From Leucosporidium creatinivorum (taxonomy: Eukaryota; Basidiomycota; Microbotryomycetes; Leucosporidiales; Leucosporidiaceae): a stretch of 64,000 nucleotides of DNA. The stretch is from positions 954,303-1,018,302 of the forward strand of contig BCKL01000007.1 of the NCBI GenBank assembly GCA_001600635.1. The letters are read 5' to 3'. A program made the translations under genes and the position numbers. Positions within the stretch are counted from its first letter, which is position 1; every line of letters starts with the position of its first letter. Below the pieces are notes generated by a model, which made no database searches, was not told where the DNA came from, and saw only the letters and a program-made list of their open reading frames with translations. Shown here piece by piece: positions 34,488 through 46,003 of the stretch.

Positions 34488-35123
34488 CTAATGGTGGATG
34501 AACGGCTGGTTCTGGACTACAGCGAGAGCAAGTCAGCTTTCGGGGCTCGGTCTCGACTTTCGGCTCTCCACTTTGGCGAGCGTGAGAGCTCCGGGAAGGT
34601 GCGCTCGACTCACCATCGATCAAGTAATCCCCTTTTCTATCAGCTTGCCCAGTGGTGTAGTGTCCCTGGTCGACGTGGGTATCGGCGGCGTGAGGCAAGT
34701 GACCTTCGACCGAGTCGATAAACTCAATCTTGTGGTTGTCGTCCAGCTTCTTGAACTCGCCGACTGAAGGTATGCGGGTCAAGTCATATCTATGAGATCG
34801 GCGACAGAGCCTACACTGCTGCTCGGCCTCCAGGAAAGCGTGTTTACCCTCCGGCGAGCTTGTGACTGTTTCGGCGCTAAGTCAGCGACATTCTGAGATG
34901 CTACAGCAGGACCGCAAACCTTTGTTGACGTAGGCTTCCATTTCAGATGTGCTGTGAATGCGAGAAGATGCAGGAGGGCAAGGACCAAGGAGAGCAACGA
35001 CGGGGAAAGCAGAGATCAGCTTGAGCGTCACCTGCCTCTGCGTGAGCTCCAAGTCGCGACCGAAGTGGGGATAGGAGAGGCAGCGGTACTGGTGAGAAGC
35101 GTTTTATGAGCGGTGAAGGACAT
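34488..35123 (-). CDS. Small spliced protein of 117 aa, unrecognised
   Basis: Five exons (35123-35032, 34951-34920, 34865-34815, 34763-34614, 34516-34488) keep phase through four introns and end in TAG. Introns have plausible signals (for example GTGAGT...GCTGAC...TAG for the last), except a weak GTTTGC donor after exon 2. The product has a Thr/Ser-rich N-terminus, then a compact charged domain: MEAYVNKVTSSPEGKHAFLE, FGEFKKLDDNHKIEFIDSVE, and a His/Asp-rich end (DTHVDQGHYTTG, ending IHH). I do not recognise the family. Clustered histidines could bind metal, but that is a guess. A further 5' exon cannot be excluded. It lies between two oxidoreductase genes. Confidence 0.6.
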
Positions 35124-35553
35124 CAACGGATTGCTGAAGGCTGTGAGAAGGAGCGTCAGCTCAGCTCGGCGTAAGCTCGGCGATGGGGAAGCTCGCGCTG
35201 GCGCTTGAAGAGCCGCATCGTTGATCTACTCGAATGCTGCAGAAGCTGTTCAACCTTTCTCTCAGTCATTGCGCCCCCTCTGTGGTGCATCTGAAGCCGC
35301 TCGGCGAGCTGCCAACGCGCGCCGGCGCCGAGCCCACCTCCTCGATAGGGGCCTCGCATTCGACAGCCACTGCTTTCTGATACTTATGTACCTCTCGATC
35401 AGCACTTGTATCCCTCCACGCTCAGGCCAGCTTATCCCAAAGCCGACACGACGGCGCATTTCTCAGCGCCGGTCAGCGAGTGGCTCGAGTGGAGACCCTC
35501 GGCGAAAGTTCAGCAACCTCTCTCTCCTGAACTTCGCTTCTCAAAATTGCTCG

Positions 35554-36809
35554 ATGATCATGCCCGACTCCGTTCTACTCGCTGGATCTACTGTACTGGT
35601 CACTGGCGCCAATGTAAGTCGCTGCAGAGCTGCTCTCTCAAGCCCGAGTCCTTGAGCCGACAGAAGCTTATAGCCTCTGCAACAGGGTTTTGTCGCCTCC
35701 CACCTGATCGAGAAGCTTCTCGAAGCAGGATACAGGGTTAGAGGAACCACTCGCAGCGCGGACAAGCTCGCTCCTCTGCAGCAAAAGTGGGACTCTGACT
35801 TCGGCAAGGGGCAGTTCGAGACGGTCGTGGTGCCAGATCTTACCGACGAGCCTGTGCTTCTCAGGGCGATGGAAGGTATGTGAAGCGGTCGCATACCTCC
35901 AGACCTGGATATTGACTAGCTTCCTCACCTCCTGCAGGCGTCTCGGCCGTCGCTCACGTCGCCACCGACCTCTCGCTCGGCCAGCCAGCCGAGGAAGTCA
36001 TCGCCACCGTCGTCAACATGACTCTCAGTGTGCTCAAAGCGGCCAAAAAGATCCCTAGCATCAAGCGCGTTGTACTCACCTCATCATCGGCCGCTGGGCT
36101 CACTGTCGTGCCGGACGAAGAGCGAGCGCCGGTCGATGAGACGACATGGAACGAGCAGAGCAAAATCGCTGCGCGTTTGGAGAATCCGGATCTATTCACA
36201 GTCTACTGTGCTACCAAGACCGAGGGCGAGCAAGCGGCTTGGCGATGGATGGAGGCGGAAAAGGTGAGCTTTCATCGCCGAGAATCGGTTTCGGCGCCTC
36301 GCTAACCTTCGGCACGTCTACAGCCCCACTTCGAGTTCAGCTCGGTTCTTCCCAATACTATCATCGGTCCCTCGGTGCACTCGAGTCAAAAGAAGCAGTT
36401 CATCCTCTCCATGTTTGAAGGCGACAAGGGCATGGCCGAGATGTTCCCTCCTCGTAAGCTCCCTTCTCTCGGACCTCCGCCGCATCCATAAACATCTGAT
36501 CATTTCTCGCGATCTATAGAGCACTACGTCTCCGTCGAAGACGTTGCCCTCGTCCACTTTGGCGCCCTCACCCTCCCTTCCTGCTCCGGCTCTCGCCTGT
36601 GGACCGTCGCTGGGCCTTACAACTGGAACGATGTGCTCGACCAGCTCCGCAAGCTCCATCCATCCCGCACCATCATTCCCAACTTCCAGAGCGGCAAAGA
36701 TCTGAGCAAGATTGACAATTCCAAGGCGACGGCAATTTTGAAGAAGCTCGGTCGGCCCGGCTGGATGAGCTTAGAGGCGAGTGTAGAGTCGCTGGTGGGA
36801 CGGGAGTAG
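35554..36809 (+). CDS. NADPH-dependent reductase of the extended SDR family, Gre2-like
   Basis: Five exons (35554-35613, 35686-35875, 35938-36263, 36324-36453, 36520-36809) give 331 aa. The N-terminal Rossmann motif TVLVTGANGFVASHL is split by the first intron. RRSADK-type arginines after the second strand (GYRVRGTTRSADK) favour NADPH. The catalytic Tyr-Lys pair is in VYCATKTEGEQ, and RVVLTSSSAA holds the serine. FEFSSVLPNTIIGPSVH is typical of Gre2/dihydroflavonol reductase-like enzymes, which reduce methylglyoxal, aldehydes and ketones. Two in-frame ATGs (35554, 35560) could both start it. It converges on the MFS gene, whose stop is 245 bp away. Confidence 0.9.
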
Positions 36810-37054
36810 CAGTCAGATTGATTTCGCGTAGCTATGTTTGGCTGTAACATCGTTTCGCCTAGGTTTGGCTCATCGAGGGCCGCCGAGCTGGAGAGACGAG
36901 AGCCGAAGTGTGCTCGCGAGCTCAGTTTCTCAGCTCTCGGTCCTCGTAGCACACACACTCTGGAGAAATAGTCTAGTACTTCAATGCGCGACTCTATGGT
37001 GTGCCGTGCGGTCTATGGGAGCTGGAGGTCCCCCTCATGCTCGATCGCCGAACT

Positions 37055-39597
37055 TCATCCGCTCGCTGTACAGAGCGGGAATAGTCAGCAGGAGCATGTA
37101 ACATGCAAGAGAGACAGAGCATACATTTCTGCTCCTTCTCATCGGGCTGCCCAGCCGCTTCTATGCTGTGATGGCGAATGAGAAGCACAGCGCCGACGAA
37201 CGAGATCGCCGAGCCGAGGGCCGCGGCGAGAAAGACCTTGCGGAAGCCTCCTTGGTAGTAGTGGAGAACAGTAGCGACTGTTTCGGCGCTAAAGCCGGAC
37301 TCGGGTGATCGCAGTCGAGGAGGGTTGTCGAGGATCTCGCCGAGCGTTTCTTTTGAGATCGGAGTATGCGAGACGGCGGTCTGGACGAGGGTGGACGCGA
37401 TGGCGACGCCGAAGAGGTTGCCTATTTGCCTCATCTGTCGGGCAGCCGCAGTGAGCGAGAGGCATCGCGAGAAGCTGGGAGGCAAGGAGACCCACGAAGA
37501 CCCTGACTCCCGTTACCACTGTTAGGTCGGCCTTGACCACTGCAGACTGTGCCGCAATAAGAGCAGTCTGGAATGTGGGACCTAGGCTGAATCCGACAAG
37601 GAGTCTGTAGGTGCACGAGATGAGTGAGAGCTCGACCGAGAAGCGCTCGGTCCTCACAGGAAGCCGATGATTTGAGCCTGTGGAGTGTCCTCATCCATCG
37701 TAGCCAGCAGACCGAGGGCTATGCTGTTGGTGAAGAGCTGAGATGGGGTCAGCTTGACCTGGATAGCTAGACGAGAAAGAGAGCTCACCCCGCACCAGAT
37801 GAGCTCTCGGACCCGGCCTGTCCGAACGGTGATCATGGCGCAGATGAAGACAGTGGTGGCTGTAGCCCGGTGAAAAGTGAATAAGCTAGTTTCAAGCATC
37901 TTAAAGAGCTGGAAAAGCTCACTGATGGGAAGCAGAAGCGGCAAAAGGTAGATTCCGGATTTGATCGTCGAGAAGCCCTTGACGAGTTGCAGGAACTGGG
38001 GGACGCTGAGTGGGTGCAATGAGTTAGACCTGTGCATCTAGTCTCAGTGATTGACTGACTAGAAGACGAGGAAGCTGCGAGTGGCGAAGGTCAGCGTTGA
38101 GCCCAGCGCCGAGAAAGGCGACACTGACCCTATGTTCATACCAGTCGTTAGAAAGGCGAGGAGCATCACACCTTGCACAGTAGTGACCCTGAAGATACGC
38201 ATGGGAATAATGGGGATGCGAGGCCCTCGGGTCTCCCAGAGGCAGAAGGCTACGGCGATGGCGATGCCGAGGATGAGCGCCGAGAGAACGGGAGCAGACG
38301 CCCAGGGGTACTCCACGCCTGTAGTGGTAAACAGCAATCAGCTTGTGTCATTAGAGTTCTGTTCCTTGTCTTCTGCGACTCACCACCCCAGCTGAGAGCG
38401 AGCAACACGAGCACCGAGGTGCAGATGAGTAGCGCCGAGCCAATGAAGTCGATCTGACCCAGCTTGATCCGCCAGCACCCTTTGACGACGGGCACCGAGG
38501 GCACAAAGAAGAAGATCAGGACCATCGCGATGGCACCGAGAGGTAGGTTCTAAGAGGCAGAGGTCAGCTTCGAGTGTGCCGAATGCGCCGAGCAGGCGAA
38601 ACTCACAATCCTGAAGCAGTACCGCCAATCTGAGGCAGCGAAGACTCCTCCCCTGTAGTAGCAAGGTGAGCTGAGCTCTTGGGCTGCGAGTGCGAGACTC
38701 ACAGGATAGGGCCAACGGCGTCGGCGGCCGCGAACATGACCTCCTACAAGGCCGTTCAGCTCGTTACCTGTGCCGTGTGAGGTGGCTAGCGCTTACAAAG
38801 ATGACCTGGTACTTGCCTGAGTGTAGAGATGTCAGTGGAGGCGCCTGACAAGGCAGCTCCGGCTCACTTCTCTCCTTGATGCTCACGACGTCGAGACAGA
38901 CGGCTGGAGGAGGGTCAGTCATGTCGGTTGAGCAAGAGGAGAGTTGTGAAAAACCCCTCACCTTGCGCGAGTACTAGAAGCGAGCCGCCACCAATGCCCT
39001 GCAAGTCGCGAGTGAGCGCCGAACGACCCGCCCTTCTCCGAGACCCTCACCTGGAACGTCCGAAACACAATCATTTGGCCGATAGTCTGAGCCTGCAAGT
39101 GAGAAAGTGTCAACGTAGTACCTTGGAAGAGAGAGGGGAGACTCACCAGCGAACAGGCGAGCGAGGCGAGAAGAAACTCGCCGAGGCAGCAGAGAAGCAG
39201 GACCTTTCGACCTGTTGAAGACCGAGAGTCAGCGCCGTCAAGTCACCAGCAGCGTGAAAAACTCACCCAAGATATCGGAGAGACGTCCCCAGCAAGGACA
39301 CAGCGCGCACTGGGCAAGGAGATAGCTAGTGACAATCCAGCTGCCTTTCGTCCCAGCGCCGAGCGCCGCCGAGATTGTGGAGAGGGATGTGGCCGTGATG
39401 GAGGCCTCGAGAATAGACAGCAGAACTCCTGTTCCGAGCGCGAAGAAGACTAGGATGATGCGAGAGGGAGGCAGGTGATTTGTCTGATCCACCAGCTCGT
39501 CCTCTTCCAGTTTGGATTCCTCCTCCTTACTGCGTACTCTGACTGGTGGCAGATCGAGTACAGCAGTTGTAGTCAACGCTGGAGCTTGGCCCTCCAT
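37055..39597 (-). CDS. MFS transporter, DHA2-type drug:H+ antiporter
   Basis: Seventeen exons, from 39597-39267 to 37065-37055, join in phase to 550 aa. Multiple hydrophobic helices begin with RIILVFFALGTGVLLSILEA and the family motif around the second/third helix (CPCWGRLSDILGRK) is present. Helices continue through SALLICTSVLVLLALSWGG and GVRVFMRQIGNLFGVAIAST to a polar C-terminus; the layout fits a 12-14-helix exporter. Members pump drugs, toxins or metabolites out across the plasma membrane. Several exons are very small: 20 nt (38816-38797), 15 nt (38074-38060) and a last exon of 11 nt that supplies only SSG-stop. The tiny last exon is the least certain part. Confidence 0.88.
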
Positions 39598-39820
39598 CGC
39601 TGTCGAGTTTGAGAGACGAGGAAAAGTGGAAGAGGGAGAGAGAGATTCGGCCGTGGGGTTCGGAGGTGATTGAGTCTGGGGAGCCGAATGAAACGCCGAT
39701 GCGAAGTGCGCACGCAGTAGATCGCTAACTGGAGTGTTGCAGAGGATCGTACAACCTTCAGAGCAGCACAATCTGTACAGAACGGAGGAGGCTCCTATTC
39801 TTGAACTTCTGAGAGCGACC

Positions 39821-39835
39821 TCGCTCTCTCTCCTC

Positions 39836-39867
<32 letters not shown>
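39821..39867. repeat. CT-rich microsatellite in the MFS / 6PGL divergent spacer
   Basis: A nearly continuous CTCTCT run lies about 55 bp upstream of the 6-phosphogluconolactonase ATG. CT tracts are common in fungal core promoters close to the transcription start. Confidence 0.8.
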
Positions 39868-39922
39868 CTGCCACTCGCTGCTCATAGCTTCGATTTCCCG
39901 CTCATCCTCTCTTACTACAGCA

Positions 39923-40936
39923 ATGTATCCGTGAGTAGCTGTATCTCTCCTTGCCCTCCAACGAGGCTGACACCTCGCCTGCGCCAGCTCGCCCGTCGTT
40001 CACGCCTTCCCTACGCCTACTGCTCTCTCTGCAGCAGGCGCCAAGTTCATCCTCGACGCACAGAATAAGGCCATCGCGGAGCGAGGCGTCTTCAGCATTG
40101 CTTTCAGTGGAGGAGATCAGCCCGAGGTGCTCTGCTCAGGCTTGCTCGGGTGTGAAGGCATTCAGTGGTCAAAGTGGTGAGTTGAGTGAAGATTTACAGC
40201 TCGAGCTACGTGAGGAGCTCACCGTCAGCCTCTTAGGCAAGTCTGGCTCGCCGACGAGCGCCTCGTCCCTCTCGACCACCAAGAGTCAAACTTCCGCCTC
40301 AACATGGACGAGTTGTTCAGCAAGACACCCATTAGTGCTTCTCAGGTCCATGCTGCCAACCCCGAGCTAATGAATGATCCCGATGCCTGCGCAAAGTGAG
40401 CCGAGCCCTCTTCGCACTCGGCGCCGAACTGACTCGCGCTTCCGTGCAGTGACTACGAGGCTCGGCTTCGTACAGCCTTGAAGGACAACCTTGATCTTGC
40501 TGGATTCCCTCGCTTCGACATCGTCCTCATTGGCATGGGCCCAGACGGCCACACTTGCTCCCTATTCCCCTCCCACCCTCTCCTCGACGAAAAGACTCGC
40601 TGGGTCACCTACCTCACCGACTCGCCCAAACCTCCTCCGATCCGCATCACCCTCACCTACCCTTCTATTGCCAGCGCTCGCAACATTGTCTCGCTCGGCT
40701 ATGGCTTCAACGCGAGCACGCTCGCGCGAGTGCTGGAGGAGGAGGATGCCGAGACTGGCCTTCCGATGGCGAGGATCAAGAGCAGTGACGGAAGTCCGGT
40801 CGTGTGGTTCGTCGGAGTGGAAAGTGTGAGCTCGACCTTTCCCTTCTGGTGGCGAACGAGACGAAGCAGCGCCGAAGCTGACTTCTCCTTCTCGGCGCAG
40901 ACGAAGGAGCTTATCTATCCTCATACAGCCTTCTGA
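39923..40936 (+). CDS. 6-phosphogluconolactonase
   Basis: Five exons (39923-39930, 39988-40176, 40237-40395, 40450-40825, 40901-40936) give 255 aa, the normal size. Diagnostic blocks are SIAFSGGDQPEVL, QVWLADERLVPLDH, and FDIVLIGMGPDGHTCSLFPS. The enzyme hydrolyses 6-phosphogluconolactone in the second step of the oxidative pentose phosphate pathway, a cytosolic NADPH source. The first coding exon has only 8 nt (MYP). A proposed start further downstream would remove conserved sequence, so the short exon is preferred. Confidence 0.93.
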
Positions 40937-41192
40937 GGTAGCTGTGAGGCATGCTGATCGAATGTCACTATCGCATAATAGCGAAATAACAAGGAGAAGT
41001 GAGAACCTCGAGGAGAGGAGAAGGAGTGTAGGCGGTCGTCTGGACGGCTCGAGCAAGGAGCGGCTATTATCTCGCTTCGGAATGCTGGCATGCGATATAA
41101 CGACGTCTAGTACATCCTACCCAAGCTCCTGCATCGCATACCACCTTCCACCGCTCCTCTCGCCGAGAGAGCCGACGTCCGAACACACTCCC

Positions 41193-44100
41193 TCACGACT
41201 TCCGAGCGTTCCAGGCATCGTTGAGACCGGCAAAGACTCCTCCAGCGATCATGCGCTGCTCGACGGTCGTGTTGTTGACGTTGAGCTGTGATGGAGGTGA
41301 CAGACAGGGAGGGGAAAGGGAAGGGAGGACGGAGGTCAGCTCGGCACTCGCGAGGGAAGAGGCAGCAGGAAAGCTCACCTTATCCGGATGCACCTTGCCA
41401 ATAGCCCTCACATACCGCACCTTCAACTGCCCCTCCGAGATCAGCTCGTGCATCCCCACCTTCTTCCACTCCAACTCGGGCCACAAGACGTTCTCCAAGC
41501 TCGCGATCAACGCGCGAAGGTTGGCCTCCTTGCCGCCCTTCCATGCCGTAATTCTCGCATCCACCGAATCCTTGAGCGAGAGACGAAGGTCCTCCTCGGC
41601 CGAAGCGGCGGCGGAGGCAGCTTGAAGAGCGCGAACAGCGTCGCCGGATCCTTGGACGGCGGGTGCTGAAGCTGAGGCGGCGGGACGTGGTCGAGGAGGA
41701 GTGGAGGAGGCTGCTGCTTGCTGAGCACGGCGAGCGGCAACGGCCGAGACGTTCCCCAAGCTCGAGATGGGCGGAGCCGATTCCCCTTCTCCGCCGAGCA
41801 TCTTTCTACACCGAGTGATGCCCTCGCTGATGACCTTCCGCCCTCCGCCACTCTTGACCAGCACCTCTCCACCCTTGCTCAACGTCTCCCAATCCACCAA
41901 CGCCGCCTTCCACTTCTCATTCGTCTCGTTGGCCTTGGCCCTCTTGCCTAGCGCCTTGCCGAGCTGATCCCTCAGGATGATGTCGCTTGCCTCGGCAGGC
42001 AAGACCTCCGCATCGAGCGCGGTGAGATCTGCTGCCGAAGGCTCGGTGAAGGGAGCTCCCTCCTCCAAGCGCAGAAGGATTCTAATGACCTCGCCGGCGT
42101 CTTCTCCCGCCTTGCGCTCGTCGCCGTTCCGTAGCCGCGCCGCTGCTCGGTTGTTGAGCAGTGGGACGAGGGCGAGACTGCCCTTCGGTAGCGCATCGAT
42201 GGCCTTGGTGTAGGCGGCGTCGGCGTCGCCAAACTGCCCGAGCTTGAAGTGCGAGTTGCCGGTCGTCTTGTGCTCGAGAGAGGTGGAGAGGGCGGTAGGG
42301 GAGTGAGAGACGGGAGTCCGAGAAGGGCGTGCTGGAGGAGGAGTAGGAGGCCGGCGTGGTGGTGCTGATGAAGGAGGAGAGGGGGCAGAGGGAGTGGGCG
42401 AGGGTTTGGCTCGCCGCCAGGGAGAGCGGTACTCGGCTGACGGAGGCGCTGTTGCTGGTGGACTCGGGCGAGCTGGGGCGGACTGCGAAGGTGGAGGAGG
42501 ACGCTGCTGTTGGCGTTGAGGAGCAGTGGGTTCGGCGGAGGGTCGCTGAGGGAGGACATCATCGACGACTCCTCCATCCGACTCGTGGTCGCTGTCCTGG
42601 AAGAGGGTCGGCGGAGGCTTAGTGGATGCTTCCTGCGATGGTGGTGGTCGCCGTCGAGATGAGCTCGTAGAGGCGACAGAAGCGGCAGCGCCTTCCTCAT
42701 CGTCGATCATGTCCTCGGTCCACCATTTCGGCCTGCCCTTCGCCCCGCCGGTAGCTGCCTCCTTCCCTCCCACCCTCCCATTCGGCGCTCCTTCTGCCGC
42801 ACCTGCGACTCCTCCCTCCTGCACTTCGTCAAGGGCCTTCTTGACCGTCTCCCGGCCCTTCTCCCAGTAAGCGTTGGCGCTCTTGAACATGGAGAAGCCG
42901 ATCTTGCTCGCCTGGGCGAGCAACTCGTTGGCCTGCTCCTGAACCTTGTTCTGCGCCGCTGTAGCCGCATCAGCCTTGGCTTTAGCTGCTGCCTCCCTCG
43001 CTCTCCTACCCGTTGCTGGCCGCTCCTCGAGTACTGGCTCCTCGCGTTCCCGACGCTGCGGCCGAGGTCGAGATCGCTCCTGCTCCTCATCCTCAGCTAA
43101 GCGCGATCCCCATCGCTCCTCCTCTCGTCTCCCCTCCTGTGCAGCGCCGACTTGCTGCTCCTCGACGAGCGCCTCTAGCGCTGCCTCGACGTTCCATCCT
43201 CCCTCCGGCGAAGCAGTCGCGACGAGTGCGGCCTTTGACTGAGGGATGGAGAAGCCCATCTCGATGAGAGAGCCGAGGACGTGCGGTGGAGAAGAGGCGG
43301 TAGAGGAGCGGGAAGGGGCGTTGGCGGGGGTGCGGGTGCGAGAGGGCTGCGAAGGGTCGGGAGCGGGCGAGCGTGATGGAGGGGGAGCGGGTTGTGAGAA
43401 TGCGCCGAGGAGATCAAAGTCGTCTGGTGATGCTGTTGTGGATGGCTGAGGTGGTGCGGACGAGTTGTCGAGAAGCGAAGAGCTCCCGTCGAACGGGTCG
43501 TCGTCGTCGAGGACGTTGCGAGAGACGTCGCCGTCGATGCGAGATGTGGTTGGCGCGGGAGAGCGAGAAGGGGGAGGTGGTGTGTCGAAGCCGAGGTCGA
43601 AGGGGTCCTTGTTCGAGGGTTTGAGCTTCGTGCTCGACGAGACGGGCGGCGCCGACGCGAGGAGATCAAAGTCCCAAGGATCTGGGTTACTTTTGACCGG
43701 CTTGGGAGCTGTAGTCGAGTTCATGGAAGCTCCCCGTGAAGGCGCGAGAGCCGGCGAGCTGTAGGGAGACGAGTCATCAGCGGGGGCACGCGACACGAGC
43801 ACGCATGTCGGCTCGCTGGAGATGTAGGAGGACTTACGGCGAACGCGATCCAGATCCACCGGTACTGCTCGGACTCAATGTAGTCCAGCTCCCGCCCTGC
43901 GCTCCTACACCTCCAATCTTGGCTGCACTCTCCCGCGCCAGTCGCTCAGCCATACTCGCTCCTCCTGCGTTGCTCTGCGCCGAGGAAGGCGAGGCGCCAA
44001 ACAGCGAGGAGAATGCATCGTCTCCTGCTCCCGAGCTGGGTTTGGAGGGAGGAGTTGGCCTGGCTACAGCTGCTGGAGCGAGACGTCCGTTGGCTGCTGA

Positions 44101-44295
44101 GGTCGAGGTGGAGCTGGGCGAGTAAGGTGAAGCCGAGCGCGATGGTAATGGTGAAGGGGTGTTGGTGCGCATTTGTGAGAGGTAATCGAAGGAAGATTTG
44201 CCTGCACCGTACGCTGCTTGAGGCCCCCTCGTCGCCGAGCTGGAGCTCGAGCTGGCGGCTGGCGCTGAGAGGTCGAGGTCGAGGAGGTCGTCCAT
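41193..44295 (-). CDS. Auxilin-like UBA-TPR-J protein, Swa2-like
   Basis: Three exons (44295-43838, 43758-41379, 41285-41193) give 976 aa. Order of parts: Ser/Pro-rich N-terminus with DPF/DxF-type clathrin or adaptor motifs (NKDPFDLGF, DDDPFDGSS); a UBA domain (GSLIEMGFSIPQSKAAL); a linker with a basic/acidic helix; TPR repeats (GNSHFKLGQFGDADAAYTKA, LNNRAAARLRNGD); and a C-terminal J domain with the HPD tripeptide in GKVHPDK, split by the last intron. This architecture matches yeast Swa2/auxilin, which recruits Hsp70 to strip clathrin from vesicles. With the AP-2 alpha gene it is the second clathrin-pathway gene in the window. Confidence 0.92.
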
Positions 44296-44440
44296 TTTGT
44301 GGAAGTAAGAGCGCTCCTTCTTGCTGCAGCCGAGTAGGAGCGCTGTACGAAAGTCGAACGATGCTCGTCGAGGTGAGGTGGAAGAGCGAAACCCGACGAG
44401 TTGCGATTCATGAGGGTTGCCTTCGTACCCTTCGCTCTTC
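44296..44440. promoter_or_regulatory. Bidirectional promoter of Swa2-like and COQ10
   Basis: The two divergent ATGs lie only about 145 bp apart, so the promoters overlap. No factor site was recognised. Confidence 0.55.
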
Positions 44441-45284
44441 ATGTCACTCGCTACCGCCGCCGCCAGGCGATCTGCACGGCTAGCTGTTGCTCCCTGCTCT
44501 CGTGCACAGCTACAGCCGCGACGGCACTTCTTCAACTTCCCCTCCCCTTTCGGTTCCTCCTCTTCCTCGTCATCATCGCCTCCAGCAGCCGGCACTCTCA
44601 GCAAGCGTGGCCCTGTATACGTCTATGAAGAGACTCGCAACATGCCGTGAGTAGCTATCGCTCATCTCGATTCGCAGCGGCGCCGAATCTGACGCGTCTG
44701 CCTCTCCTTTCCCTTCGCTGCTCTCCTACAGCTATACACCCGAACAGCTCTACTCGGTCATCGCCAATGTAGACGCCTACTCTTCGTTCCTGCCCTTCGC
44801 CACCAAATCGGAAGTCCTCTCGGCCGTGCACGATGGCCAATCTCGGTCGGTGCAAGAGCAAGGATGGCTCAAGGGCGGGCAGGCAGGAGACTTATGGCAT
44901 ATGGAAGCAGAGTTGAAAGCTGGAGCCATGGGTTTTGAGGAGGGCTATGTCAGCAAGGTGGAGGCGAAGAAGTGGGAGAAGGTGTCGGTGAGTTCGGCTC
45001 GGTGCTTCCATGGGCCGAAGCTCGCTGACGCGTTGCATCCCCACTTGATCCCCTCACAGGCTACAGCGAAGGATACCACCATCTTCAAGCACTTGATGAC
45101 GTCTTGGGCTCTCACACCGCAGGCGCCAAGTGCCGGCCGACCACTCACGAAAGTCGACCTCTACCTCGCCTACGCCTTCATCTCGCCGTTCCATGCAGCT
45201 GCAGTGAGCTCGATGTGGGAGAAGGTCAGCGGGATGATGGTGGGAGGGTTCGAGAAGAGGGTGGGAGATGTATACGGTCGCTAG
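44441..45284 (+). CDS. COQ10: Coenzyme Q-binding protein COQ10 (START-like), mitochondrial
   Basis: Three exons (44441-44646, 44732-44987, 45060-45284) give 228 aa. The N-terminus (ATAAARRSARLAV, later PRRHFFNFPSPFG) is Arg-rich and acid-poor, as expected of a mitochondrial presequence. The mature part has the START/polyketide-cyclase-like pattern: PEQLYSVIANVDAYSSFLPF, GYVSKVEAKKW, and YLAYAFISPFHAAAVSSMWE near the end. COQ10 binds ubiquinone and is needed for efficient Q biosynthesis and respiration at the inner membrane. Confidence 0.92.
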
Positions 45285-46003
45285 GGAGGATTAAATTAGC
45301 GATGAGGTAGACCCTTGACCGAGACATGTAGACTTGTAGGTGAGTTGAGCTTCATCTTCGTTTCCAATGCCTCACTTGACGACCTTCGCCTTCCTACAGA
45401 TTGACTGTTATCATACACGACCTCGAAGGACCGACTCCACGCTCGGCTCGGCGCCGACTCTCGCTGCTCGTGCTTGCTCCGTCTACTGTACAAGGTCGAC
45501 ACACGCACGCTACAGGATTTTGCGCACCTCTCTCTCGACATCTGTCTTTCGACGAGATTATATGAGCCCTACAGCGCTTTCTCGGCGTTAGTGCTCGCTC
45601 GGCAACCTTCGGGGCTTCGACGACAGCTGACCCTCCCGTTTCGCCATCGTATCCCCAACAACATTAACTAAAACGGAGGGAGCGCTCTGTAGCGACGCAG
45701 AGAAGTCGACATACGTTTCGACCGAGGAAGACCGCTGTGGCCCTCGCCGGCTTCTACTTGCCCTGTCCCGTGGCGAGCTACATCCCTACTTCAACCGATC
45801 CTACCGAGGGAAAGCGGGTGATATCTGACTTTCTCTCTACCACTTTCAGATTTCGGACCATACGCCTCATTTCGCTCTTTCTCTCGCCGAAGAGTCCCCT
45901 CACCGAGCCCTCGACCGGGGCTCCTCTCCCCCCTCTTCTCCCTTTCTCGTGACTTTGGACCCAACCTCTCTCTCTTCCTCCTTCCTTCCACACCTCAGCA
46001 GCC
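45285..46003. other. Spacer between COQ10 and the GNAT gene
   Basis: About 720 bp without a supported gene. Pyrimidine-rich stretches near 45830-45990 look like the GNAT promoter and leader. A CTCGGCGCCGA word occurs near 45448. Confidence 0.5.
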
